Part shown: positions 45,786 through 55,225 of the stretch, piece by piece | How the letters are laid out: each line of letters starts with the position of its first letter | Numbering within the stretch: the stretch's first letter is position 1 | Assembly (NCBI RefSeq): GCF_034087045.1 | Contig: NZ_CP139247.1 | Location: 7,156,001 to 7,220,000, forward strand | Source: Chitinophaga sancti | GTDB lineage: Bacteria; Bacteroidota; Bacteroidia; Chitinophagales; Chitinophagaceae | DNA: 64,000 nucleotides | Direction of reading: 5' to 3' | Made by a program: the position numbers and the translations under genes | The notes under the pieces: generated by a model | Database searches by the model: none | What the model was told of the DNA's origin: nothing | The model's input: only the letters and a program-made list of their open reading frames with translations

Positions 45786-48743
45786 TTAGAAATCAAGGTT
45801 AACGCCCAGGGAATATACTCTTGGACGTGGATAGAACTTATCATCTATACCGCTGAAAACTTCCGGATCCTGACCACTGTATTTAGTGATCACGAATACA
45901 TTCTGTACGTTCGCATTTACACGCACACCTAATTTCTGATGCCAGATGCGGCCAAAATCATACGCCAGGTTCAGATAATCCATACGCACAAATGAACCGT
46001 TTTCTACATAGTAATCAGACCAGTATTGCGGGTTGGCGAAATTTGTCTTCAACACACTGGATGACATATTTGCCAGGAAAGCAGCATTCTGGAAAGACTT
46101 ATAGTTACCGAAGTTGGAAGCCTGGTTGTTGTAGATATAGTTACCAATGTTACTACGCAGACTGAAACCAAGGGTCCACTCTTTGTAATTGAAATTTGAA
46201 TTGAAGCTCAGGTATAAAGTTGGATTTGGTGATTTGTAACGGTATTTATCTGCCGCCGTAATAGCACCATCGCCATTCCTGTCTTCATACAAACCTTCAA
46301 TTGGCTTACCATTCTTATCGTAAATCTGTTTGTAAACGTAGAAGGAATTGATGGCATAACCTGTTGAATTGATCTGGATAGTATTACCAGTACCACCAGA
46401 AATGCCGCCTGTAGCAAAACCTACAGCTGTATCACTTTGCACCTTGGAAAGAGACAGGATCTTGTTTTGATTGTAGGTGATGTTGAAACCTGCATTCCAG
46501 GAGAAGTCTTTTGTCATGATAGGTGTAGCATTCACAATGAATTCCACCCCCTTGTTTTCCAGGCTACCTACGTTTGTGAACAGTGTATTAGTCAGGTTAG
46601 TACCTGCAGGAGCTGTTACGGTCGCCAGCAGATCGCTGGTTTTCTTATAGTAGAAATCCACACTACCGTTGATCCTGTTATTCAGGAAACCATAATCCAG
46701 TGCAACGTTGTAAGTTGCAGTTTGCTCCCACTTGATGTTCTGATCGTAACCTGCTGCACGCAGCGTCTGATAATAAGAATCTCCCAGTTGATAGGAAGAA
46801 GCGGCATCCCCCCAGGTATAGCGGGATACAGCAGCATAATCCTGCCCGATATCTTCCTGGCCGGTTACACCATAACCCAGTCTCAGTTTCAGGTCAGAGA
46901 GTACTTTAGAATTCTTCAGGAAAACTTCGTCTTTAATTCTCCATGCCAGTGCTACGGAAGGGAAGTTACCCCAATGCTTTGCGAAGCGGGAAGTACCGTC
47001 ACGACGCAGGGTAGCAGTCAGCATATACTTCTCATTGAATGTATAATTCAAACGGCCAAAGAAGGAAACAAGTGTATGTTGTGATTTACTATAGTTACCC
47101 GCAGCAGTCGTAGTATCTCCGGAACCATCCAGTGTTGCAAACGCTGGTGTGGTGGTGATGAAATCCTGGTAGGAATAACCGGCAGTCACATTAACAGAGC
47201 TCTTAATCGCCTTTAATGCTTTGCTATAGTTCAGGTAAAAATCAAAGAGTTTGTCCTGTTTTTCCTGTTCGTAATGATGATAGGAACCGCCACTACCATT
47301 GTAATAAGACAATGCTGCATAAGCTGGTATATTCGTATTACCGGTACCTTTAGAGTAGTCATAACCCAGGTTCATATTCGCATGCAGGTCAGGCAGGAAA
47401 TGGAACTTGTAGTCGAACTGTAAGTTGCCGATACTTCTCTTCACAGTAGATGCATCATTCTTCAGTTTCAGCATACCCAGCGGGTTTCTTGTAGCCAGCG
47501 CAAACAAATCACCATTTTGCAGCCACTCATAGTAACCACCAAAGTTGTCATTACCAGAATAAACAGGTTTGGTCGGATCAAACGCAACTGCTGCGTTGAT
47601 AGCTCCCTGGTCAGCAAAACGGTTATCGGCAACAGATCCTTTCAGGTTCAGGTTTATTTTCAGGTGATCGTCGAAGAGGCTTGGAGAGAGGTTGACTGCT
47701 CCGGAAGTTCTTTTCAGGTTGGATGTTTTAAGTATACCATCCTGGAAGAGGTGACCTACAGAAACGCGGTAAGGTAATTTTTTCCAGGAACCGCTGATGC
47801 TCAGGTTATTGTCAGAGCTCAGGGCTGACTGGTAAATTTGTTTTTGCCAATCGGTATTATCAGTACCCAGCATGCCGATCTGTGTATCATTACCATGTGC
47901 TTTCACTATATCAGTAAATTCTGCAGCAGATAATACAGGAGAATAGCTGGTCACTTTAGACACCGCATTGTTTGTACTGAAAGCGAGTTTCAGTTTATCG
48001 CCGGCACGACCTTTCTTGGTAGTGATGATCACCACACCATTGGAAGCGCGGGAACCATAGATAGCGGTGGCAGATGCATCTTTCAATACGCTGAAAGATT
48101 CGATATCATTTGGGTTCACCATGGCCAGTGCATTGGAAGAACCGCTTACATTACCGTTTTCAACAGGTACGCCATCTATTACAACCAGCGGATCGTTGGT
48201 AGCATTCAGAGAAGCACCACCACGTACGCGGATGGTACTACCACTACCAGGTGCACCACCATTGGAAGTGATCAGTACACCGGGAACTTTACCAGTGATG
48301 AGTTGTTCAGGAGAAGAGGCAGGGCCTTTGTTAAAATCTTTCGTAGTTACGAGGGCGATAGAGCCGGTGAGGTCGCTTTTCTTTTGCGTACCATAACCGA
48401 TCACTACGACTTCGCTTAACCCTTTGGTATCAGTTTTCAGTTGAATGTTCAGTTCCGTATTGTCATTGCCTACTGTGATGGCTTTTTCTACGCCTTCGAA
48501 ACCGGCCATTCTTGCTACCAGTACATAACTACCGGCACTTATACCTTTGATAGTGTAATGGCCTACACTATCTGCAACTGCATTTTTGCTGGTGCCTTTT
48601 ATAAAAAGGATGGTTCCCGGAACCGGACTATTCGTGTCGTCCGTAACGGATCCGCTGATACTTCCTGATTGGGCATATACGCCTAAGGTAACCAGGATAA
48701 AACACAACAGCAGCGCTAACCGGGTAAAGTGTGTTCGTTTCAT
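45786..48743 (-). CDS. susC: SusC/RagA family TonB-linked outer-membrane transporter
   Basis: A 985-residue outer-membrane importer. Signal peptide (LGVYAQS), carboxypeptidase-regulatory-like domain (GSISGSVTDDTNSPVPGT), the SusC hallmark SEVVVIGYGTQKKSDLTGSI (TonB-box region), plug domain with IRVRGGASLNATNDPLVVIDG and a 22-strand-type barrel ending ...RPRVYSLGVNLDF. It passes maltodextrins into the periplasm with TonB energy and pairs with the downstream SusD. First gene of the seven-gene operon. Confidence 0.96.
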   Translation of the reverse strand: MKRTHFTRLALLLCFILVTLGVYAQSGSISGSVTDDTNSPVPGTILFIKGTSKNAVADSVGHYTIKGISAGSYVLVARMAGFEGVEKAITVGNDNTELNIQLKTDTKGLSEVVVIGYGTQKKSDLTGSIALVTTKDFNKGPASSPEQLITGKVPGVLITSNGGAPGSGSTIRVRGGASLNATNDPLVVIDGVPVENGNVSGSSNALAMVNPNDIESFSVLKDASATAIYGSRASNGVVIITTKKGRAGDKLKLAFSTNNAVSKVTSYSPVLSAAEFTDIVKAHGNDTQIGMLGTDNTDWQKQIYQSALSSDNNLSISGSWKKLPYRVSVGHLFQDGILKTSNLKRTSGAVNLSPSLFDDHLKINLNLKGSVADNRFADQGAINAAVAFDPTKPVYSGNDNFGGYYEWLQNGDLFALATRNPLGMLKLKNDASTVKRSIGNLQFDYKFHFLPDLHANMNLGYDYSKGTGNTNIPAYAALSYYNGSGGSYHHYEQEKQDKLFDFYLNYSKALKAIKSSVNVTAGYSYQDFITTTPAFATLDGSGDTTTAAGNYSKSQHTLVSFFGRLNYTFNEKYMLTATLRRDGTSRFAKHWGNFPSVALAWRIKDEVFLKNSKVLSDLKLRLGYGVTGQEDIGQDYAAVSRYTWGDAASSYQLGDSYYQTLRAAGYDQNIKWEQTATYNVALDYGFLNNRINGSVDFYYKKTSDLLATVTAPAGTNLTNTLFTNVGSLENKGVEFIVNATPIMTKDFSWNAGFNITYNQNKILSLSKVQSDTAVGFATGGISGGTGNTIQINSTGYAINSFYVYKQIYDKNGKPIEGLYEDRNGDGAITAADKYRYKSPNPTLYLSFNSNFNYKEWTLGFSLRSNIGNYIYNNQASNFGNYKSFQNAAFLANMSSSVLKTNFANPQYWSDYYVENGSFVRMDYLNLAYDFGRIWHQKLGVRVNANVQNVFVITKYSGQDPEVFSGIDDKFYPRPRVYSLGVNLDF

Positions 48744-49073
48744 TTAACGTTTCATTTTAAAGACAAAGAATTGCTGTTACGCTACTGCCAGATGCAGTGC
48801 GTTTAATCAAAAGACAAGAAAATGGCTGTAGAATTCCTTATTAGAATTCAGTGCTATTCTTCATTGTGGTAATTGGGAAGGGATAAATGATAAGTTCAAA
48901 GCAGGTCCCAGTCCCCCTGTTGCTTGCCCGTAAGTTTTAAGTTGAAAGCATAATGTATCTGTGTTGAACATTTCCGGGAACGTTCCCGGAGCGTGGAATA
49001 AAATAGATTTATGATGCTAAAGTATGCATTTTTTTGTTTTTCCTAACATTTTGTTTCATTTTTTTTCCTTTGC
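48744..49073. other. Regulatory spacer upstream of susC
   Basis: A 330-bp region between the LacI-type regulator gene and susC, both minus strand. It holds the 18-bp palindrome described separately and should contain the sus promoter; I could not find a clear TAnnTTTG box. A minor inverted repeat GAATTC...GAATTC is at about 48830-48848. Confidence 0.5.
48973..48990. promoter_or_regulatory. LacI-family operator-like palindrome
   Basis: A perfect 18-bp palindrome, TCCGGGAACGTTCCCGGA, with the central CG usual in LacI/GalR operators. It lies about 230 bp upstream of susC and about 85 bp beyond the stop of the LacI-type regulator gene, so it is the most likely binding site of that regulator. Confidence 0.75.
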
Positions 49074-50081
49074 TTACACTTTTGCCGAGGAGTAACGGGG
49101 AATGAGCCTGGAACCCAATACGATATGATTGTTCTGAGGGGGTGTTCCTTCCAGTACTTTGAAGAGCATTTCTGCAGCATGTGTGCCTAAATCGTAGGCT
49201 GGCTGCGTAATGGTGGAGAGTGCCGGATTGAGTAGAGAGGCAATTTCCAAACTCGAAAAGCTCACGACTTTTACATCCTTCGGAATATTGATACCCAGGT
49301 CGTGGCAAACGTAATAACTTGAAATAGCAAGACGTTCTACGGCAGTGAAGAGGCCATCAGGCCGTTCGTGCAGTAAGAAATTGGTCAGGATCTGGTAGTT
49401 TTTGTCATAATCATTGCTACAATCTACCACCAGTTGTTCCTGAAATGGGATGCCCGCATGCTGCAAAGCGTCTCTGTAACCCTGCATACGAACATTACCA
49501 ATAGACAGACTCTTATTAATTACTAGGAAAGCGATCTTCTGGCAACCTGCTTCTATAAGATGACGGGTGGCGGAGAAAGCACTTTCATAGTCATCAGTGG
49601 TCACTTTCGGTACGTCTACATCATCATATACCCTATCGAAAAAGACCAGCGGAATACGTTTATTCCCCATATTATTCAAATACCGGTGATCATTGGCTTC
49701 GCCGGAGGCTGACATAATGATACCATCCACACGACCATTGTACAATTTCTCTATGAACATGACTTCTTTGTCAAAATCATCGTCGGTGAGGTAGATCAGG
49801 GTGTAATAATCTTTTTCACGGGCTACACGTTCTATACCGTGGATGGCCTGAGAGAAGAAGTTATTCGCGATTTCCGGTACTATGATGGCGATGGTATTAC
49901 TTCGCTTATCCCGCAGATTACTGGCATGGTGATTTGGCTGGTAATTGAATTCCTTTGCTGCAGACAAGATTCTTGCTTTAGTTTCCGGATTGATATCGCT
50001 GTTACCTCTAAATGCCCTTGAAACAGTAGATGTGGATAGGTTGAGCTTTTCTGCCAATCGTTTTATATCAACACGCTCCAT
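49074..50081 (-). CDS. LacI-family maltodextrin locus regulator
   Basis: A 335-residue LacI/GalR-type regulator. N-terminal helix-turn-helix (DIKRLAEKLNLSTSTVSRAF) with hinge (NYQPNHHASNLRDKRSNTIA), then the periplasmic-binding-like sensor domain (IIVPEIANNFFSQAIHGIE, GRVDGIIMSASG, TTDDYESAFSATRHLIEAG, PDGLFTAVERLAIS). The final residues keep LGSRLIPRYSS. It is encoded just upstream of the sus operon on the same strand and probably controls it through the palindrome downstream, as repressor or activator; Bacteroidota starch regulators of this family can do either. Confidence 0.93.
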   Translation of the reverse strand: MERVDIKRLAEKLNLSTSTVSRAFRGNSDINPETKARILSAAKEFNYQPNHHASNLRDKRSNTIAIIVPEIANNFFSQAIHGIERVAREKDYYTLIYLTDDDFDKEVMFIEKLYNGRVDGIIMSASGEANDHRYLNNMGNKRIPLVFFDRVYDDVDVPKVTTDDYESAFSATRHLIEAGCQKIAFLVINKSLSIGNVRMQGYRDALQHAGIPFQEQLVVDCSNDYDKNYQILTNFLLHERPDGLFTAVERLAISSYYVCHDLGINIPKDVKVVSFSSLEIASLLNPALSTITQPAYDLGTHAAEMLFKVLEGTPPQNNHIVLGSRLIPRYSSAKV

Positions 50082-50106
50082 AAAAGGTGGTTTTTGACCT
50101 TAAGGG

Positions 50107-50114
50107 CCAAGGTA
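50107..50114 (-). promoter_or_regulatory. Possible -7 box for the LacI-type regulator gene
   Basis: TACCTTGG on the minus strand, one mismatch to the Bacteroidota -7 consensus TAnnTTTG, 25 bp upstream of the regulator start at 50081. No clear -33 element. Confidence 0.35.
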
Positions 50115-50130
50115 GAGAAAATAGTGGAAT

Positions 50131-50430
50131 TCAAAAAATGATCAGTATCCCCTCCCTGACCAAAATCATCCCACCACCACAGTGAGCCGGTTTCATTTTC
50201 GCGATCATATTTTTATATTTTGAGGGACTATGCATGCCCAGCGATTCACTCCAATCCACATCGAAATAGTGAATATAGAAATGATCTACATGTAATTGAC
50301 TGATGAGTGCAGTATCGACGCCAGAGAAAGACTGGTCATCAAATTTCCAGTAATAAAAAGCATGAGAATGCTATTTGGGTTGATCATGACAACCCAGCAA
50401 AAAAGGTAACAACAAAATGAGGTAACGCAT
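50131..50430 (-). pseudogene. Decayed lipoprotein gene with in-frame stop
   Basis: From ATG 50430 the minus strand reads MRYLILLLPFLLGCHDQPK, a good lipoprotein signal with lipobox LLGC, then an in-frame TAG at codon 20. The same frame goes on as HSHAFYYWKFDDQSFSGVDT, ALISQLHVDHFYIHYFDVDW, SESLGMHSPS and stops at 50131. The continuation is protein-like and rich in aromatic residues, while competing frames are not. The 3' part looks truncated. Function of the parent family is not known to me. A single nonsense change plus 3' loss makes it a pseudogene unless the stop is a sequencing error. Confidence 0.7.
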
Positions 50431-50509
50431 GAATAGGAATTGCTCTCTAAAGGTAGAATTCCCTTCGATATCAATGGTGGGTATAATTCAAATTCACACA
50501 AAATGGTGA

Positions 50510-50785
50510 CTACTTCATCCTGTTAAGGCCATTCATCACCCCGGCAATGTCCTTCATTACCCTCCTTGTCTTCTCTGCATTCCCTGCCGACTCCGCAAAG
50601 GAGGTCTTCAGCACCAGCAGACTGTCCATTATGCTTGCGGAACAGGTGCCGTACTTACCGAGGATGGTAAATACCTCCTCCAACTGAGGAGCCGCATAGC
50701 TATGAATCTTGAATGTATATGGCGGATCAAGAAAGTATAATTTGATCTCCGCCATCCGCACAGTATCCGTATTATTCATTTTCAT
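50510..50785 (-). CDS. Small hypothetical cytoplasmic protein
   Basis: A protein of about 91 residues starting MKMNNTDTVRM, with no signal peptide or TM segment. The C-terminal half is helical (MDSLLVLKTSFAESAGNAEK, then TRRVMKDIAGVMNGLNRMK). A clean -7 box ends 4 bp before ATG 50785; starting later at MAEIKLYFL (about 50755) would leave a normal leader. No family recognised. The promoter and the upstream terminator show that it is a separate transcription unit. Confidence 0.6.
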   Translation of the reverse strand: MKMNNTDTVRMAEIKLYFLDPPYTFKIHSYAAPQLEEVFTILGKYGTCSASIMDSLLVLKTSFAESAGNAEKTRRVMKDIAGVMNGLNRMK

Positions 50786-50789
50786 ACTG

Positions 50790-50797
50790 CAAAGGTA
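50790..50797 (-). promoter_or_regulatory. Bacteroidota -7 box (TACCTTTG)
   Basis: A perfect TAnnTTTG match on the minus strand directly upstream of the small gene ending at 50510. The expected transcription start falls at about its first ATG, which suggests a leaderless transcript or a downstream start. Confidence 0.6.
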
Positions 50798-50805
50798 CAA
50801 CAAAT

Positions 50806-50838
50806 AAAAAAACTGGCAGGGAATGATCCTGCCAGTTT
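50806..50838 (-). terminator. Terminator after the glycolipid-binding protein gene
   Basis: AACTGGCAGG (50811-50820) pairs with CCTGCCAGTT (50828-50837), 7-nt loop; on the minus strand a run of seven T follows. It lies 136 bp after the stop of the gene at 50974. Confidence 0.88.
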
Positions 50839-50973
50839 AGTACAATCCATATTGTAGGCACAATATGTCTAATTGTGAAAAGATAGCTTTACGGTTCAGT
50901 TTTTCATAATTATTTCAGTTGTGGAAGGTAAAAAACTCAGTTTGACAGATTAAATCATCGCATAGGCATTATC

Positions 50974-51522
50974 CTAATATATCTTTTGCCATACGCCAGG
51001 GTAATCAACTACATACCCCTCATCGTCTACAATCAACTCTGAAATATACCCGGAGTGCTCATTCTCATACTTGTAAATCTTACTCCCCTTGTTCAGATAC
51101 CGCTGTTTCACCCTTTTCACATCTCCATTTTTAATATCTACCCATACAACACTGATGTTCTGCCCCTCTCCTTTCGTGAGCTGCAGCCTGTTGATAGGCA
51201 ATGAATTGGTAAAAGGCGTGAAAGAGATATCTACATCTACACAACCATCAAAGGCTTTTAGGTGCTCTCCTTTTTCATTCAACCACTGTTGTAAATCATT
51301 CTTATACAACTCAATGGTATAGTTCTGCTCAGACATTACTTCGATGATTACTGTCTGTGCTTCCCAACGTGGATTGAGTGTGAGCGTATATCTCACCAGC
51401 CATGGCTTTCCGAAGCCCTCGCCGGTGATATATCCCTTGACGGTAGTCATTTCTTCCTTTTCAATACTGACAAATTCAGTCGTATTGATCGTACTGTTTT
51501 TCCAAACTATTATCTTTTGCAT
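50974..51522 (-). CDS. Putative glycolipid-binding domain protein (PF06475 type)
   Basis: A 182-residue cytoplasmic protein. The central DGCVDVDISFTPFTNSLPINRL and the end QRYLNKGSKIYKYENEHSGY...VDYPGVW match the putative glycolipid-binding family. These proteins have an unusual wide beta-barrel-like fold and no known enzymatic role; the name comes from a structural resemblance. Single-gene unit, divergent from the DUF2339 gene, with a strong terminator downstream. Confidence 0.85.
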   Translation of the reverse strand: MQKIIVWKNSTINTTEFVSIEKEEMTTVKGYITGEGFGKPWLVRYTLTLNPRWEAQTVIIEVMSEQNYTIELYKNDLQQWLNEKGEHLKAFDGCVDVDISFTPFTNSLPINRLQLTKGEGQNISVVWVDIKNGDVKRVKQRYLNKGSKIYKYENEHSGYISELIVDDEGYVVDYPGVWQKIY

Positions 51523-51604
51523 CTCTTAATGTAATCATTTTAATTCTTGAATTCAAATAGCTACGCAAAAAATTAACGCCAATATAATTGTAGGAGAATA
51601 GATT

Positions 51605-51612
51605 ATATTTGA
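51605..51612 (+). promoter_or_regulatory. Possible -7 box of the DUF2339 operon
   Basis: TATATTTG matches TAnnTTTG, 34 bp upstream of the DUF2339 start. A TTG at 51588 is 14 bp away, shorter than the usual spacing, so only the -7 element is supported. Confidence 0.45.
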
Positions 51613-51646
51613 ACGCAATATATTTCCTATACATATTTATTATTGT

Positions 51647-53998
51647 ATGTTCGAAACTATCATTTGTTTACTCCTGGTTGTTATCCTGATCATTATCATC
51701 AAATTGAAGAGTGACCTACTCGATCAGCTGAGTTCCCTGCATCGCAGGCTGGACAACCTCACACTGCCACAGGTAGAAAAGGAGATTACACCACCATCAC
51801 CTGCCTACACGCCGCCACCGGTTTATACACAGCCGCCGCCTAAACCGGTCCCGCCGCCGCTACCTAAACCGGAATCACCGCCTCATGCCAGAGAACCGCA
51901 GCCTGTTCCCCATAAAGAAACGTATATTCCATATCCACCTATGAGCGTAGTGGAAACACCACCGGAGCCTATTCCTACCTTCTGGGAAAAATACCCTGAT
52001 CTGGAGAAATTTATCGGTGAAAACCTCTTTAACAAAATTGGTATTGGTGTGTTAGTGATCGGTATTGGTTTCTTCCTGAAATATGCGATCGACCAAAACT
52101 GGATCAACGAAACCGGCCGTACTTTCATCGGCATTCTATGTGGCGGCATCCTGCTGGGTATTGCACACCGTATGCGCAAAACCTTTGCTGCATTCAGTTC
52201 TGTACTGGTAGGCGGAGGGATCGCTGTATTGTATTTCTCTATCACAATTGCTTTTCAGCAATATCATCTCATTAGCCAGACGCTGGCTTTCATCATGATG
52301 ATATTGATCACCGCATTCGCTGTTTTTCTATCTATCAGTTACAATCGTGTGGAACTGGCCGTATTAGCAATCTTAGGCGGCTTCACCGCGCCTTTCCTCG
52401 TAAGTACAGGCCATGGTAATGCAGGTGTATTATTTACTTATATCCTCATTCTGAATACAGGTATGCTGGTGCTGGCTTACTTTAAAAAGTGGCACCTTGT
52501 CAATATCATTTCGTACATCGCAACGGTGTTGTTATTTGGCACCTGGCTCTCTTATAGCATCGGTACTGAATCGCCGGCCAAACCTGTACCTTATATCACG
52601 GCACTGGTATTCGCAACCTTGTTCTATATCGTGTTTTTCCTCATGAATGTGGTGAACAATATTCGTTTGCACAGACCATTCAGGGAACCTGAAATCATCC
52701 TGCTGCTAAGTAATACATTCCTGTATTATGCCGCAGGTATGGTGATCCTCGCACATATTCACGGTGGCATGTTCCAGGGATTATTCACGGCGATGATCGC
52801 TGTATTCAATTTTGTCTTTGCATATGTATTGCATAGGAATAAATACGCAGACCGGCTGTTGATCTACTTCCTCATAGGATTAGTACTTTCTTTCCTGAGT
52901 CTTGCTGCGCCTATTCAATTGAAAGGCCATTACATCACCTTGTTCTGGGCAGCAGAAAGTGTATTGCTGTTATACCTCTACCAGCGCTCTGCACTCAAAC
53001 TGATGAAGATTGCATCGCTCATTGTAATGGTACTCACCGCTGGTAGTCTGATCATGGACTGGTTCAATCTATATGGTTATCACATGGTGCTAATGACACC
53101 TGTGCTAAACAGGGGTTTTATTACTAATGCAGCTGTTGTAGCCGCATTATTTATCTACAGGAAATTGCTGGCAAAGGAAAAAGATGAAAACTTCTTCCCA
53201 ATACTGCCATTGCCGCACATGCAGTTGCTGTTGAACATCGCTTTCGTTGTGCTCATCTATGCGACCATACAAATGGAAGTGTTCTTCCAGTTCCACTTAC
53301 GCATACCACCTATTGCCGGTATGATGGCACATCTGGTCAACTATATTGCACTGGCCGTATTGCTGTACATTACCAGCAAAGGACATGCGATGTTCAGGTA
53401 CCTGATCCTCATATTCACCCTGATATCACTGGCCGTGTTTGTGAATGATAATGATACAGCTGTGATTTTCCGGAATGCATGGCTGACTGGCGCTGGAACG
53501 GGTAGTTATTTCGGCACGTATTTCATCATTCCTCCTGTAGTGATAGTGATGCTATTCATGGTCTGGAAATTTATCAAACCTTTGCTCAAAGACAACCGGG
53601 TATTCCTGCTACAGATCCTGAATACAGTGGTTGTACTATATACCCTCAGTGCATTGCTGGATCACGTGGTGGTACTGATCGCTATGCATCCACGGGCTGA
53701 CATTGACAGCATTGTGCATAGTAATCAGAAAACCGGGTACAGTATTTTATGGGGTATCTATGCCTTTGTACTGATGTTCCTTGGTTTAAAATGGGCGGAC
53801 AAAAATGTGCGTATTATCGCGATCGCACTCTTTGGTATCACCATTTTAAAATTATTCCTGGTAGATATCAGTACCCTCTCAGAAGGTGGTAAGATCGCCG
53901 CATTTATATCATTGGGCGTATTATTACTGATTATTTCCTTCATGTATCAACGATTGAAAAAAATCATTCTGGATGACAAGCAAGAACAAAAAGCTTAA
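51647..53998 (+). CDS. DUF2339 polytopic membrane protein
   Basis: A 783-residue inner-membrane protein of the DUF2339 family. An N-terminal TM (3-20), a short coiled section and a long proline-rich linker (residues ~47-110) precede FWEKYPDLEKFIGENLFNKIGIGVLVIGIGFFLKYAIDQNW, the family's signature, and then more than 20 hydrophobic segments. Biochemical function is unknown; members are often encoded with a DUF3999 protein, as here, where the next start overlaps its stop by 26 bp. Confidence 0.9.
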   Translation: MFETIICLLLVVILIIIIKLKSDLLDQLSSLHRRLDNLTLPQVEKEITPPSPAYTPPPVYTQPPPKPVPPPLPKPESPPHAREPQPVPHKETYIPYPPMSVVETPPEPIPTFWEKYPDLEKFIGENLFNKIGIGVLVIGIGFFLKYAIDQNWINETGRTFIGILCGGILLGIAHRMRKTFAAFSSVLVGGGIAVLYFSITIAFQQYHLISQTLAFIMMILITAFAVFLSISYNRVELAVLAILGGFTAPFLVSTGHGNAGVLFTYILILNTGMLVLAYFKKWHLVNIISYIATVLLFGTWLSYSIGTESPAKPVPYITALVFATLFYIVFFLMNVVNNIRLHRPFREPEIILLLSNTFLYYAAGMVILAHIHGGMFQGLFTAMIAVFNFVFAYVLHRNKYADRLLIYFLIGLVLSFLSLAAPIQLKGHYITLFWAAESVLLLYLYQRSALKLMKIASLIVMVLTAGSLIMDWFNLYGYHMVLMTPVLNRGFITNAAVVAALFIYRKLLAKEKDENFFPILPLPHMQLLLNIAFVVLIYATIQMEVFFQFHLRIPPIAGMMAHLVNYIALAVLLYITSKGHAMFRYLILIFTLISLAVFVNDNDTAVIFRNAWLTGAGTGSYFGTYFIIPPVVIVMLFMVWKFIKPLLKDNRVFLLQILNTVVVLYTLSALLDHVVVLIAMHPRADIDSIVHSNQKTGYSILWGIYAFVLMFLGLKWADKNVRIIAIALFGITILKLFLVDISTLSEGGKIAAFISLGVLLLIISFMYQRLKKIILDDKQEQKA

Positions 53999-55172
53999 TT
54001 TTTTATTGATCATATTCCTCCTTTGCAATGCTTCACTGACTGCACAGGAGATAGCTGCGAACGAGTTTTCATGGCAGGCTGTCATTACCAATGTGCCGCG
54101 AAATGGATTTTATAATATCCTGCTCGGACCTGGCCTCATCAGCGGAAGCCAGGCACCGGGTTATACAGACTTCCGCATCTATCAGGATAAAAAAACAGAA
54201 GTACCCTACCTGCTGAAGAAAGAAGCCATGCACTACGACATAGCCAGTATCAAATCATTTGCTGTCATAGAAAATAAACAGGTAACTAATGGTACCTCTT
54301 CCTTCATTTTCAGTAATGCAACCGGCCAACCAATCAATTATGTAACACTCATGGTCAAAAACACATGGGTTTCAAAATCTATGAATGTCACCGGCAGCAA
54401 TGATCTAGAACAATGGTATGGACTGGTTCCGGATTTTTACTTTGATCCGACCAAACCTCAGATCAATCTGCCAAACACTGATTATAAATATATCCGTCTG
54501 CTCATCAATGATTCCAGCAGTGCACCACTGAATATTACAGGTGCAGGACAGTATTATAATGAACAAAAGTCTACTAGCCCATTACCGGTTCCTTCTTCCG
54601 GGATAAATATCCGCCATGCAAACAAAACGACTATCATCAAACTTGCATTCCCCAAAAAGTATGTGATCGACAACCTCTCTTTCAACATCACAGCGCCTAC
54701 CTTATACAAGCGGCAGGCATGGGTGGATGGAGAATCTTTTACACTTACTTCCGGCCAATCGAATGAAGTGGTATTGTCGCACGAGGTCAAAACAGATACC
54801 CTTGAAATACGCATTGACAACCAGGATAATCCTCCTTTAAAAATTGAGGATGTAAATGCCTGGCAACTACCCCGATACATGGCGGCTTATCTGGAACAGG
54901 GAAAGTCATATCTGATATTAACAGGCAATGCTGATCTAACTGCCCCCAAATACGATCTCACCTATTTTGCAGATAGTTTGAATAGGGAGCTACCACTGAT
55001 CAGTATACCTAGGGAGCAGATGAAATATATCAACCATTCAAAACCTTCACCAGCAAAAGGCTTCACCCTTTTTACCAGTCAGGTGTGGATCTGGATTGCC
55101 ATCGTCGGTATTATCGCCCTGTTAGGTTTCATGGCTTTTCGTATGTTAAAAGAAATGCAGGAAAAAAAGTAA
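53973..55172 (+). CDS. DUF3999 exported membrane-anchored protein
   Basis: A 399-residue protein with a signal peptide (NASLTAQEI, residue ~25), a large periplasmic beta-rich part with two galactose-binding-like modules (NYVTLMVKNTWVSKSMNVTG; KYVIDNLSFNITAP) and one C-terminal TM (about 368-388) with a basic tail. It matches DUF3999. Its start lies inside the last codons of the DUF2339 gene, so the two are translationally coupled and their products very likely form one membrane complex of unknown role. Confidence 0.87.
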   Translation: MTSKNKKLNFLLIIFLLCNASLTAQEIAANEFSWQAVITNVPRNGFYNILLGPGLISGSQAPGYTDFRIYQDKKTEVPYLLKKEAMHYDIASIKSFAVIENKQVTNGTSSFIFSNATGQPINYVTLMVKNTWVSKSMNVTGSNDLEQWYGLVPDFYFDPTKPQINLPNTDYKYIRLLINDSSSAPLNITGAGQYYNEQKSTSPLPVPSSGINIRHANKTTIIKLAFPKKYVIDNLSFNITAPTLYKRQAWVDGESFTLTSGQSNEVVLSHEVKTDTLEIRIDNQDNPPLKIEDVNAWQLPRYMAAYLEQGKSYLILTGNADLTAPKYDLTYFADSLNRELPLISIPREQMKYINHSKPSPAKGFTLFTSQVWIWIAIVGIIALLGFMAFRMLKEMQEKK

Positions 55173-55225
55173 TACGCACATCCAGTGCGTAGCGCTCCAT
55201 GTACTTTTATCGTAACTTCGAAGTC

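Noticed and set aside
46437..47084. A 215-codon plus-strand open frame
   Set aside because: It lies fully antisense within susC, is cysteine-rich and resembles no protein; a shadow of the coding frame.
50286..50501. A 71-codon minus-strand frame
   Set aside because: It overlaps the lipoprotein pseudogene in a different frame; the pseudogene frame has a signal, lipobox and coherent continuation, this one does not.
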